Assembly (NCBI RefSeq): GCF_001632745.1
Contig: NZ_LQRT01000060.1
Span: forward strand, 186,001-250,000
Direction: 5' to 3'
Length of the DNA: 64,000 nucleotides
From: Aquimarina aggregata
GTDB taxonomy: Bacteria > Bacteroidota > Bacteroidia > Flavobacteriales > Flavobacteriaceae
Shown here: positions 10,301 to 17,806 of the stretch, in pieces
Numbering within the stretch: position 1 is the stretch's first letter
Layout of the letters: the number at the start of each line of letters is the position of its first letter
Made by a program: the position numbers and the translations under genes
The notes under the pieces: model-generated
Told to the model about the DNA's origin: nothing
The model's input: only the letters and a program-made list of their open reading frames with translations
Database searches by the model: none

Positions 10301-13300
10301 TCCAGATGCTTATAGGGCTGTTGCAGCTTGGAGACAAGGAAAAGCTTTAGGTAGCAGCAAAACTAATTATGAAATCAAAAATGAAGGAACATCAATCAGA
10401 ATACAATTAAAAAATGAAAAAGGAAATCCAATTGCGATTTCAGATGCCGTGGATATTGGTCAAGGAACTCCTGAAACGATATTAACAGAATGTACTACCA
10501 TATTTGGGAATAGAAATACAAAACCTGATTATGACCAAGAAAAAAACAAATTTGGATTTCAACTCTTAGGAAAAGATGGTGCCTCTGTTCTAATTAGTTA
10601 TTGCGCATATGATTCTGAAAAAGAAGCGCTAGAACAACTAGATACTGTATTTAAGCTGGGTGAAGTTAAAAAGAATTATTTATTATCCGGAGATCAAGGA
10701 AATCCAGAGTATAACTATATTTTATTAGATAAATATAACTCGTTTTTAGCATTACCTCCTGATCATTTTGAGACCGCACCAGATCGCACGAAAGCGTTAA
10801 ACTCGATGATGCGTTATTTTAAGAATAACACACTTCCTGTTTTTGTAAAAGAAGAACCGCGTCGTTATGTTTGGTCTCTAACAAAAAATGATAAAAAAAT
10901 ACTCGAATCAACTAGCGAATTTACCTCAAAAGCAAGAGCGCAAAGCGATTTCGATAAAGTAATAGTTACAGAGGCGATACGACCTAATAATGAGTTATAT
11001 GTTCCCCATTGTTATAATTTTGAGGTGGTTGCTACACCTGCATTGTATAAGTATAGGTATGGTATTAGTGATGTAAATAATGAATTAAAGCCTTTGTTTT
11101 TAAGTACCGATACTTTTAAAACGCATAGTGAGGCTTCAGAAGGATATACCAATTTTGTCAAAGAACTTCCAAAACTATCTTTTAAAGTATCTCCCAAAAG
11201 TACAACCGAATTTGGATTGTATTCTCCTAAATCAGAAACTCCAATGGTTGAGGGATTCTCAAAAGATAAACCATCGCTGGAGATGGCTAAAAAATTAGCA
11301 GGATACCTCTCTACTATTTATAGTAATGACCTGGCTCCCAAAGAAAGCTTTATTGCCAGAAGAATGGTAGAGAATCAAAATGGTAGATTCGAGTGGCGAT
11401 TTTTCAAGAAAAATACTCCTTTAGCTGTAAATCCGTATCAGTATAGTAACGAATCAACAGCAGAGTTTGTAAAAAGGAATATCTGTGACCTTATTCCACC
11501 AATTGATTTAAAACACTGCACTAAAAGAGAAATAGTTGTTTGTCCAGAAGGAAGTCCTAATAAGTACCATTATCAGGTAGAATTCACAGATCATAATAAA
11601 AATAGCTTCGTTCTTATTAGTTATAATGGATATACTAGTACTATTGAGGCAGAAGAAGCTTGGCAAATGGAGTGGTTAGATGTTATCGCCATAGCTGCTA
11701 ATCCGGATCAATATGGAGCTTCGGGGAAAATAAATCTTGAAGAAACATACCAAAACTCGCAATCTAAATCATGTAGTAATGAATCATTTTTGGTTGTGAT
11801 TCCAAAAGTAATAAGAGAAGAAGTAGAAGCAAATGGTACAGATATAATTACTTATTATTCTGAATTAGCAGATGTATATCCCATATATAAAAAAGTATCT
11901 GAAAGCGATGATAATGCAGATGATACAGTGTCTTATAAGTTTAAAGTAGTAGTGCCTCAAAAAGATCTTATTCCTGCAAGCGATAGTATTAGTGAAGTTA
12001 TACCGCATATAGGTAGTTTATTATGGATTAGTGAATCTACATATACAGATGAAAAATCTGTTATCGAAGCATATAATCATTTTTATAATCTGGCAGGCAC
12101 CTCAAATAACTGTAGACTTTTTTGCAAGAATGGGAACTTTTACACAGGATTAGTTGAGGTGTTAGCAGAAAGCTCTCGTGAATTTGATAGTGAAGCAGAT
12201 GCCTGGGATGATGCATACCCTAATCAAAAAGATGAATGTCAAGATTGTATTCCTGGTGGAGTACGAGAGTTTATCTATGCGGCAGAAGATGATCAAAATT
12301 ATGATATTGTATGTGATAGAGAATACTGGAAATTTAAAGTAGTCTCACCAGATTATTTTGTGGTTGATCATAATTGCGATTATAATTCTAGAGAGGTTAG
12401 AGATCAACAGATGGATCATTGGATTTCAAAGTTGAAATCTTTAAACTGGGATCAATATATCACGGGGAAACCTTCTGATGGAGGAGGAACACGCCCTGGA
12501 GCTGGGTTTTTGTATGCTATTGGATATGGATATTCTGATGATGAGTTCTGCGAATTCATGTTTAATCTTAGAGATAGCTTAATAGCATGTCCTTATAAAT
12601 TTGCAGAAAATCAAGAAGAAGAAGCAATTGAGAATAATTTAATTACATCATTTTTAGAAGAAAAATATAAGAATGATGCCAGAATTCTTGACATTATAAA
12701 TCGGCAAAATTTTACATGTGAGTTAGTAAAAGAATTAACAGACTATTTTCCTATTTATAAAACTGATCAGGGATATTGTTTTAGAATCTATGATGCCAAA
12801 AGTGATGTGCAAATTACACCCAATGGTTTACAACCATGTGGTTGTGAGGATATGGATACTACAACAGATACATTATGTAATGAACCTTATCCTTTTGTAA
12901 GTAGAAATTATTATTCATGTTGCGCAGAGGCAGTAAATGCATTTACAGCATTTTGTCTGCTAATTAGAAATCAAAATACATCATACGCTTTTGAAGAAAT
13001 CTCAAAGACAGAATATGGACTTTATTCTTTTCAGATTATTGATAAGAGAAAAGAATTAGCATATCACCCACAACAATATGATAGTCTTCAAGAAGTTAAA
13101 GATGCAATAGAAAGAACAAAAGCACAAGTAAGCGATGTGGGATTGCATTTGCTTGAACATATTTTATTAAGACCAACATCATCAGGCGATTGTTTTCATG
13201 AATTTAACACAGGAGAAGGTGAGGGTGAAGGTGGTCTGCAAAGAGCGATTTCTTGTTTATTGCCCATTTGCCCAGATTATGATTGCGATATTGAGTGGCA

Positions 13301-14510
13301 ACCAGATTTAGATAAAGATGATCCGTGTGCAGATAATGCCCAAGCAACATTAATCAATTATATACCAGGTAGCGACCCTTATTCTTTTTGGGCAACATTG
13401 GTATTGCCAGCATGGTCTAAACGATTTAGAACTTTAGAACAACGCGAAACTTTTGAGAATTTTTTATATAAAGAAGTACCAGCATTAGTAGGACTTAATA
13501 TTTTATGGCTAGGGCCAAGAGATCTCTGTAATTTTGAGGATGCATATCGAAAATGGTTAGTTTGGAAAGAAGATCCAGAAGCGTATAAATGCAACCCTAA
13601 TGATCCTCGTCCAGATTGCCTTTTATCAAATTATATTAGAAGGTTAGAATCTGAACAACCTTGTGCATCCGCACCTTTGTCACAAGGTGATTGTAATTGT
13701 GATACTGTAGATAGCAGAACGTTACCAGAGGATAGTATGGGTAGTATTTTTTGGGGTGAATGCGTGCAGATTATTGACGGAGATATAATAGATTTCCCTG
13801 TTGGAGAAGTTCCTGCTACTATCGAAACAAGACCAACTTCTAAAACAACAGTACAAACAGAAAGTAAAACTTTAAAAGAAGTCAAGAAAGAACCAAAAGA
13901 ACTTCCTAAAAAGAAACCTACAGCAAAAAGCAGTGCTAAAGCAGCTGTTAAAAAAGCAGAACCTGTAGCAAAAGCAAAAAAGACAGTAACTAAAAAGAAA
14001 GTCACAAAAACACAAGCAGATAAACAAAAAACTACTGCTAAGGGAACATCTACAAAAACAACAACTGCGCAAAAGAAAAAAGATGAACTGGCAGTTGTAA
14101 GACAAAGGAAACCTATGTACTTAAAAGCCATAGAGACTGGAGCTAATGAAAACATTAAGAAAACAAAAAGTTACGAACGAACAGTATTCTTTCTTCAGAA
14201 TACTCCAACAATAAAAGGGTATTCAACATTAGTGGACTTCTTTAATAGATATAGTTTACAAAAAGACAACGCTATTTCTGAGTACTTAACATTATTAAAA
14301 AATGCAACATATCATTTGTTTGATAATCTGGTATTAGATTCAAAATCTGAAATTAAAAAAGAGGAAATAGATCAACTATCGGCAAGTATTGAGATATTGT
14401 CAAACAAAGGATTATCTCTTAAAGAATTAAACAAAGAATGGAATGCTACAGCACTAGGGTCTCTAGCAAATGCTAAATCTTTAGTAACAATAAAAAAACT
14501 TTTGAAATAA
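7389..14510 (+). CDS. Afp12-like giant baseplate protein (2373 aa)
   Basis: This is the second large baseplate wedge protein (Afp12 position). The N-terminal signature is clear: DLPDYLDFEKLRREGLEHIG followed by WTDHNVHDPGITILEVLVYA and LMDLGYKTN. Near residue 1930 the family block GLHLLEHILLRP is present, followed by Cys-rich segments and FWATLVLPAWSKRF. The protein is exceptionally long. Its middle, about residues 700-1900, contains repeated WRW/F-x-K-N modules (for example FEWRFFKKNTP, YVWSLTKNDKKIL), suggesting internal duplication. Residues about 2150-2230 form a Lys/Ala/Thr-rich low-complexity linker, followed by a helical tail ending AKSLVTIKKLLK. The tape-measure family gene starts 4 bp after the stop. 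The baseplate role is secure; the roles of the linker and tail are unknown. Confidence 0.85.
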   Translation: MTEAVNENITVIRQNDPDLPDYLDFEKLRREGLEHIGNLSGKIWTDHNVHDPGITILEVLVYALMDLGYKTNLPFQDLIATLNTSTDTEENFLTPLEILTVNPVTILDFRKLLLEVEGVRNAWLEPVKQEQGLYLDIERRSTVLYCENPNNLFREIELNGLYKVYIEKDNEIINDTLEQEVKQILVQHRNLCEDFVEVKTLDALEIGVCVEAEIHADFDAEKVYVEIFNNIKKYIQPEITYYTLEELLDKGRTIDNIFAGRPYREKSFGFIDTEELESFTRREFINLSDLYDIILSIDGVRKIKNVSIKGEEFQNMPQTWQYQIEEGKVPAFSKDKTCIDLYNTKGALRIDKQRIERTFSMAKQFEMPLDNLNTKIPIGINRENLEEFYSIQNDFPVVYGIGEDGLPDRASLLRETQALQLKGYLMFYDQILANYTSQLANIKSLFSLTPEEQRTKEQKHTYFTQIPDSIPGVEDLLRFYTNDTEIINSLLAVPVKNDSQWTNIVEQLKKNPSVELTIGNICSDTNALIDLFSFSSTGVRSIYINQLIDAFFNEKYTIQLLQDRRGHFFVLQTNLPDDIVMVGTKRYDTVDEARREAKNLTFLGTISQSYKLTTNASDTLEGDQHFFDITYTPISYIDLIQELTEDKSEYALRRKQFLDHLLARFGEEFTDYTILQYQNGIDTEAHIHEEINDQSKYVNRFAEISRNRGKAYDYSISSWNTDNVSGFEKRVSLLSGIENYDRRNLCNFEVVQNFRLELKDWSENVLFRSNRGYESREELYGAAKKVLSQIRDQESYKQLEKSLNGFDAKTMRRIFSEQGEEENIIITKHDYHQQLINTEKEVVVLSKSTKMKSEKVALDKKEDFIKTINTQNILSRTALKSEYRLLPLENENTYLDANALPCEIETLVTWRWHVNTKEKAVSEQVFDVYEDAWDHMIKEAQLEDFLTKHDVAIRWKLPVKHGITLNSIGCYPDAYRAVAAWRQGKALGSSKTNYEIKNEGTSIRIQLKNEKGNPIAISDAVDIGQGTPETILTECTTIFGNRNTKPDYDQEKNKFGFQLLGKDGASVLISYCAYDSEKEALEQLDTVFKLGEVKKNYLLSGDQGNPEYNYILLDKYNSFLALPPDHFETAPDRTKALNSMMRYFKNNTLPVFVKEEPRRYVWSLTKNDKKILESTSEFTSKARAQSDFDKVIVTEAIRPNNELYVPHCYNFEVVATPALYKYRYGISDVNNELKPLFLSTDTFKTHSEASEGYTNFVKELPKLSFKVSPKSTTEFGLYSPKSETPMVEGFSKDKPSLEMAKKLAGYLSTIYSNDLAPKESFIARRMVENQNGRFEWRFFKKNTPLAVNPYQYSNESTAEFVKRNICDLIPPIDLKHCTKREIVVCPEGSPNKYHYQVEFTDHNKNSFVLISYNGYTSTIEAEEAWQMEWLDVIAIAANPDQYGASGKINLEETYQNSQSKSCSNESFLVVIPKVIREEVEANGTDIITYYSELADVYPIYKKVSESDDNADDTVSYKFKVVVPQKDLIPASDSISEVIPHIGSLLWISESTYTDEKSVIEAYNHFYNLAGTSNNCRLFCKNGNFYTGLVEVLAESSREFDSEADAWDDAYPNQKDECQDCIPGGVREFIYAAEDDQNYDIVCDREYWKFKVVSPDYFVVDHNCDYNSREVRDQQMDHWISKLKSLNWDQYITGKPSDGGGTRPGAGFLYAIGYGYSDDEFCEFMFNLRDSLIACPYKFAENQEEEAIENNLITSFLEEKYKNDARILDIINRQNFTCELVKELTDYFPIYKTDQGYCFRIYDAKSDVQITPNGLQPCGCEDMDTTTDTLCNEPYPFVSRNYYSCCAEAVNAFTAFCLLIRNQNTSYAFEEISKTEYGLYSFQIIDKRKELAYHPQQYDSLQEVKDAIERTKAQVSDVGLHLLEHILLRPTSSGDCFHEFNTGEGEGEGGLQRAISCLLPICPDYDCDIEWQPDLDKDDPCADNAQATLINYIPGSDPYSFWATLVLPAWSKRFRTLEQRETFENFLYKEVPALVGLNILWLGPRDLCNFEDAYRKWLVWKEDPEAYKCNPNDPRPDCLLSNYIRRLESEQPCASAPLSQGDCNCDTVDSRTLPEDSMGSIFWGECVQIIDGDIIDFPVGEVPATIETRPTSKTTVQTESKTLKEVKKEPKELPKKKPTAKSSAKAAVKKAEPVAKAKKTVTKKKVTKTQADKQKTTAKGTSTKTTTAQKKKDELAVVRQRKPMYLKAIETGANENIKKTKSYERTVFFLQNTPTIKGYSTLVDFFNRYSLQKDNAISEYLTLLKNATYHLFDNLVLDSKSEIKKEEIDQLSASIEILSNKGLSLKELNKEWNATALGSLANAKSLVTIKKLLK

Positions 14511-14514
14511 ATAT

Positions 14515-16341
14515 ATGGGGCAAAAGCATCTTATAGGAAAACAGGTTTTGAAAGTAGATATAAACGCTACAGAGGATGCCTATGCGGTGCAGCAAAAAAT
14601 AAGTGATTGGGTTCAAAAAGAATTAAATCCAGCTATAGAAAACCTCTTTGATCGTTTAGTTGATGAACATATAATTGCAAGATTTGATAGCATCGAAATT
14701 GATATTGGCAATATTAATTTGGATGGTAGTACTATGAATGGAGTTATAGAAAAAATCATACGGCAGTTACGAGAAAACATAGAGGATAGATTGCATAGTA
14801 TTGGTATTCAATATGTTAATCAAGAACAAGGGTTGAGGAAGTTTGATCAGGAATTTTTTAATAAAAATGGAAAATCGTTTCAAAGTACACCCCCAGGAAA
14901 CGGTAAAAACATAGATCCAAAAGAAAATAATACTAAGGGCCTTCATGGTCATTTAAAAAATAACGAGAGCTCCAAAGAATATAATGTTCATCAATCGAGC
15001 ATGTCGATTGATCAAAAAGAAAGTAGTCAATCCCAAAGAAAACATTATTTTGATATCTGGTTATATTGGTTAGAGAAAGGAATTTTACCATCATATACCA
15101 TTGCTCCTCAAGAAACATGGATCACCAAAGTTTTAGAACACCTAGGAATGGCATTAGATGGGGTTACCATTTTAGAACATAAATTAAAAAAATATCCTAT
15201 AACATTACACCGATTAGTGTTACAGCATACTCCCAAAGATCTAAAATCAATTGTAGAATTATATACTGGTTTTTCTCAAGATAAAGTTCTGCAAATGATA
15301 AAAGAGATAGAGATTGTTTGCCAAGAAGGAAATGTTTTAACCTCTAAAATTATATTTCGCTCATTAGAAATTAGGATATGGAAAAAGATTTTTGAGTATG
15401 TTATCCTAAAAAGAGAAAAATTAGATAGTATTTCGATAGGAAGACAAGTACTCCAACATTTATTTGATTCAAATATCTTTCGCGAGACAAAACTTCAGGA
15501 AGTAGTGGATCATGGCACTATTGATCAAAAAGAAAAAGAGAAATATCAGATACTCTTAGAAATACTAGATAAAAATAATACCACGAGAAAAGAAAAAAAT
15601 ATAAGGCCTACTTCATCAACAGAAAAAGAAGAGTCAGAATCTGAAGACAAAAAAGAATTTTTACCTTCAGAAAATAATACGAATAATGTTTCTAAAGATA
15701 AAATTCAATCAAACGAGACAACAGAAAACCATGGCGATAAAATAGATGTAGAAACAACAAGAAAAAATGAAAATAAAAGCACTAAAGAAGGTACAGGATT
15801 TACTGATGATGAAGAGGTGTTTAAAGAAGAAGCGCTACCATCACCCCAGTATTTCAACACAGCAGGAGTAGTATTACTGAATCCTTTTATAAACAATTTC
15901 TTTACAAGATTAGGACTTATAGATGGTAAAGACTTTAAAGATTTTGAATCTAGAAGTAAAGCAGTTGTGTTACTTCATTTTTTGGCAACCGGTAAGGAAA
16001 ATCCAGTCGAATATGAGATGGTGTTGCCAAAGTTTTTATGTGAGATGCCTTCAAATATGCCTCTTGATCACACCATAAAAATAACTGAAGAAGAAAAAGA
16101 AGAAGCTGTAGGTTTATTAAAAATAGTTATAGAACATTGGGGAGCGCTAGGAAACATCTCAGCAGATGGTTTGCGAGAAGGATTTTTAATGCGTCAGGGC
16201 AAGTTAGAAAATGAAAGTACAGGTTGGAAACTGTATATAGAACAAAAAGCAATGGATATACTATTGGATCGATTACCATGGAATATCGGTATTGTAAAAC
16301 TACCGTGGATGAAAGAAATACTTACGGTAGAATGGCGATAG
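14515..16341 (+). CDS. Contractile injection system tape measure family protein (CIS_TMP)
   Basis: The protein is recognised by both ends. The N-terminal block (HLIGKQVLKVDINATEDAYA, VQQKISDWVQKELNPAIENL, FDSIEIDIGNINLD) and the C-terminal block (GVVLLNPFINNFFTRLGL, SKAVVLLHFLATGKENPVEY, WNIGIVKLPWMKEILTVEW) are typical of the family annotated as eCIS 'tape measure', found next to Afp12-like genes. The middle, about residues 370-440, is a Glu/Lys/Asn-rich disordered linker. There is a 4 bp gap from the baseplate gene and 19 bp to the next gene. The family's precise role (tube length control or an assembly factor) is inferred from the family, not visible here. Confidence 0.86.
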   Translation: MGQKHLIGKQVLKVDINATEDAYAVQQKISDWVQKELNPAIENLFDRLVDEHIIARFDSIEIDIGNINLDGSTMNGVIEKIIRQLRENIEDRLHSIGIQYVNQEQGLRKFDQEFFNKNGKSFQSTPPGNGKNIDPKENNTKGLHGHLKNNESSKEYNVHQSSMSIDQKESSQSQRKHYFDIWLYWLEKGILPSYTIAPQETWITKVLEHLGMALDGVTILEHKLKKYPITLHRLVLQHTPKDLKSIVELYTGFSQDKVLQMIKEIEIVCQEGNVLTSKIIFRSLEIRIWKKIFEYVILKREKLDSISIGRQVLQHLFDSNIFRETKLQEVVDHGTIDQKEKEKYQILLEILDKNNTTRKEKNIRPTSSTEKEESESEDKKEFLPSENNTNNVSKDKIQSNETTENHGDKIDVETTRKNENKSTKEGTGFTDDEEVFKEEALPSPQYFNTAGVVLLNPFINNFFTRLGLIDGKDFKDFESRSKAVVLLHFLATGKENPVEYEMVLPKFLCEMPSNMPLDHTIKITEEEKEEAVGLLKIVIEHWGALGNISADGLREGFLMRQGKLENESTGWKLYIEQKAMDILLDRLPWNIGIVKLPWMKEILTVEWR

Positions 16342-16360
16342 TGCTACTTGAATTAGAGTT

Positions 16361-17053
16361 ATGAATAAAATATTTGACAACCTTTATCTTTATGAAATTG
16401 TACTGCTATTTTTAGGAGTATTTTTATTCATGTTGCTTTGTGCAGGATTGGTATATTTTATCATAAAAAAAGATGACCTTAAAAAATTACTACTGTTTTT
16501 CCCTATTCCTATTATAATGATTGCATATCCGAGTATACAGGAAATACAGATTGAGAAAGACAAATTTGCTTTAAAAAAGTTTTCAGATAAAATAATAGAA
16601 AACCCTAATGATACAGAAGCTCAAAAAGAGTTAGCAGAAATTTCTAATAAGCTAGAAAAAAGAGCTACATCGGCAAAAGATATTCAGGCAGTTAGTTTTG
16701 CGAATCTACTATTAGGAAATTCTGAAAAAGTTATTGATCTAGCGAATAAGGCAATCGAAAAACAAGAAGAAAATAAAAAACAAGAAACTCCTACAGTTGA
16801 TAATAGTTCTGTAGATTCTGACAACTCTAAGATTGAAGAAGGGCAATTAACCGATGTAAAAGTGTTGAAAAACATTAAAGAATTAGCAGAAACACAAAAG
16901 AACCTTCAAAGTAATAAAGGAACAATAACAGATACAGCTAAACTAAAAGAACAGATTAGCAAAATACCTTGGCAAAACCCTAAAACAAAGTCTTATTTAA
17001 GTAAAAAGATATTAAAACAACATAAAACAGTAGATACTATAAAAAGTAAGTAA
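16361..17053 (+). CDS. Membrane protein with two TM helices and coiled-coil tail, eCIS-linked
   Basis: I do not recognise the family. The 230 residues start with two hydrophobic helices (about 10-36, YEIVLLFLGVFLFMLLCAGL onward, and about 40-60, LLLFFPIPIIMIAYPS). A hydrophilic helical region follows with a TPR-like segment (ENPNDTEAQKELAEISNKLE, ANLLLGNSEKVIDLANKAIE) and a Lys/Asn/Gln-rich tail. It sits 19 bp after the tape-measure gene, and its TAA directly abuts the GTG of the next gene, so it is part of the eCIS operon. A membrane-anchored component could dock the particle or a cargo at the inner membrane before release, but that is inference from topology alone. Confidence 0.8.
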   Translation: MNKIFDNLYLYEIVLLFLGVFLFMLLCAGLVYFIIKKDDLKKLLLFFPIPIIMIAYPSIQEIQIEKDKFALKKFSDKIIENPNDTEAQKELAEISNKLEKRATSAKDIQAVSFANLLLGNSEKVIDLANKAIEKQEENKKQETPTVDNSSVDSDNSKIEEGQLTDVKVLKNIKELAETQKNLQSNKGTITDTAKLKEQISKIPWQNPKTKSYLSKKILKQHKTVDTIKSK

Positions 17054-17755
17054 GTGAAAGTAACAAAGAGACCAAAAAGAAAACCAGCTCAGGAAATAGT
17101 CCAAGCTAAACGAGACCCCTTTTTTAAAAAAGAGGGTAAAAGAGGTTTTTTTTCGAATTCTAATCAAAAAGAATCATCTTTTTTTACTTCATATACCGAT
17201 ACTATTGTCCAGAGAAAACCCGCGATCCAAAAGGATGATGACCCAGCTCGGGATGCTGCCAGAGAAAGAGAACGCGAGACAAATAGTGCATCAAATCAAA
17301 GACGACGACAAAGAGGGACCTCACCAGCAGATAGATGTTACATCAATCCCCAATTTCCTGATTTTAGATGCCTTGCTTATGCTTTAAAACTGAATATCGA
17401 TGAAAATTTATACAATAATGCTCATCATTTTTATAGAATAGCATCATTATACCCAAATAACAATGAGCTCATGTGGAATACCTTTTTAAGGTATGGATTA
17501 GGAACAAATCTATTACAAACAAGTTTTGGCTTTCTTGGTGCCAATGAAACCTTAGGAACGGTGCTTTCTTATGGAACAGGTATCGGCTTAAAATCATATG
17601 AATTTTTTCAAAGCGGTCAATTACAACTGGATATGCCAATACCTCTTGGACGAGGTGTTAATCTTGATTTGCAGTTTGATTTAAATGCAAATCCAGATAA
17701 TTTGATGGATATAAGGGGAGTGAGCGGAGGAGTTGGATTTTCAGGACATTTTTGA
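17054..17755 (+). CDS. Putative eCIS cargo with PFFKKEG N-terminal motif, unknown function
   Basis: The start is GTG 17054, immediately after the preceding stop. It is supported by alignment with the next gene: both begin with a short Lys-rich stretch and then VQAKR[DE]PFFKKEG and GFFS. The first ~90 residues are basic and disordered and include a second FF motif and an IVQRKPAIQKDDDPARDA segment. From about residue 95 the protein looks folded: helices around CLAYALKLNIDENLYNNAHH and LMWNTFLRYGLGTN, then amphipathic strands (GQLQLDMPIPLGRGVNLDLQ) ending GVGFSGHF. No catalytic motif is visible. It lacks the DUF4157 zinc motif of the other two cargo proteins. A small effector or a cargo adaptor are both possible. 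Confidence 0.75.
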   Translation: MKVTKRPKRKPAQEIVQAKRDPFFKKEGKRGFFSNSNQKESSFFTSYTDTIVQRKPAIQKDDDPARDAARERERETNSASNQRRRQRGTSPADRCYINPQFPDFRCLAYALKLNIDENLYNNAHHFYRIASLYPNNNELMWNTFLRYGLGTNLLQTSFGFLGANETLGTVLSYGTGIGLKSYEFFQSGQLQLDMPIPLGRGVNLDLQFDLNANPDNLMDIRGVSGGVGFSGHF

Positions 17756-17806
17756 AATGAGTAAATTAGAAAAAATAGTTACAAAAAATATGCGCGATAC
17801 GTTAGT

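Noticed and set aside
13631..14155. 174-residue open frame on the minus strand
   Set aside because: It is the antisense of the Lys/Ala/Thr-rich stretch of the Afp12-like gene; the Phe/Val/Cys-rich translation is a by-product of AAR/GCN codons.
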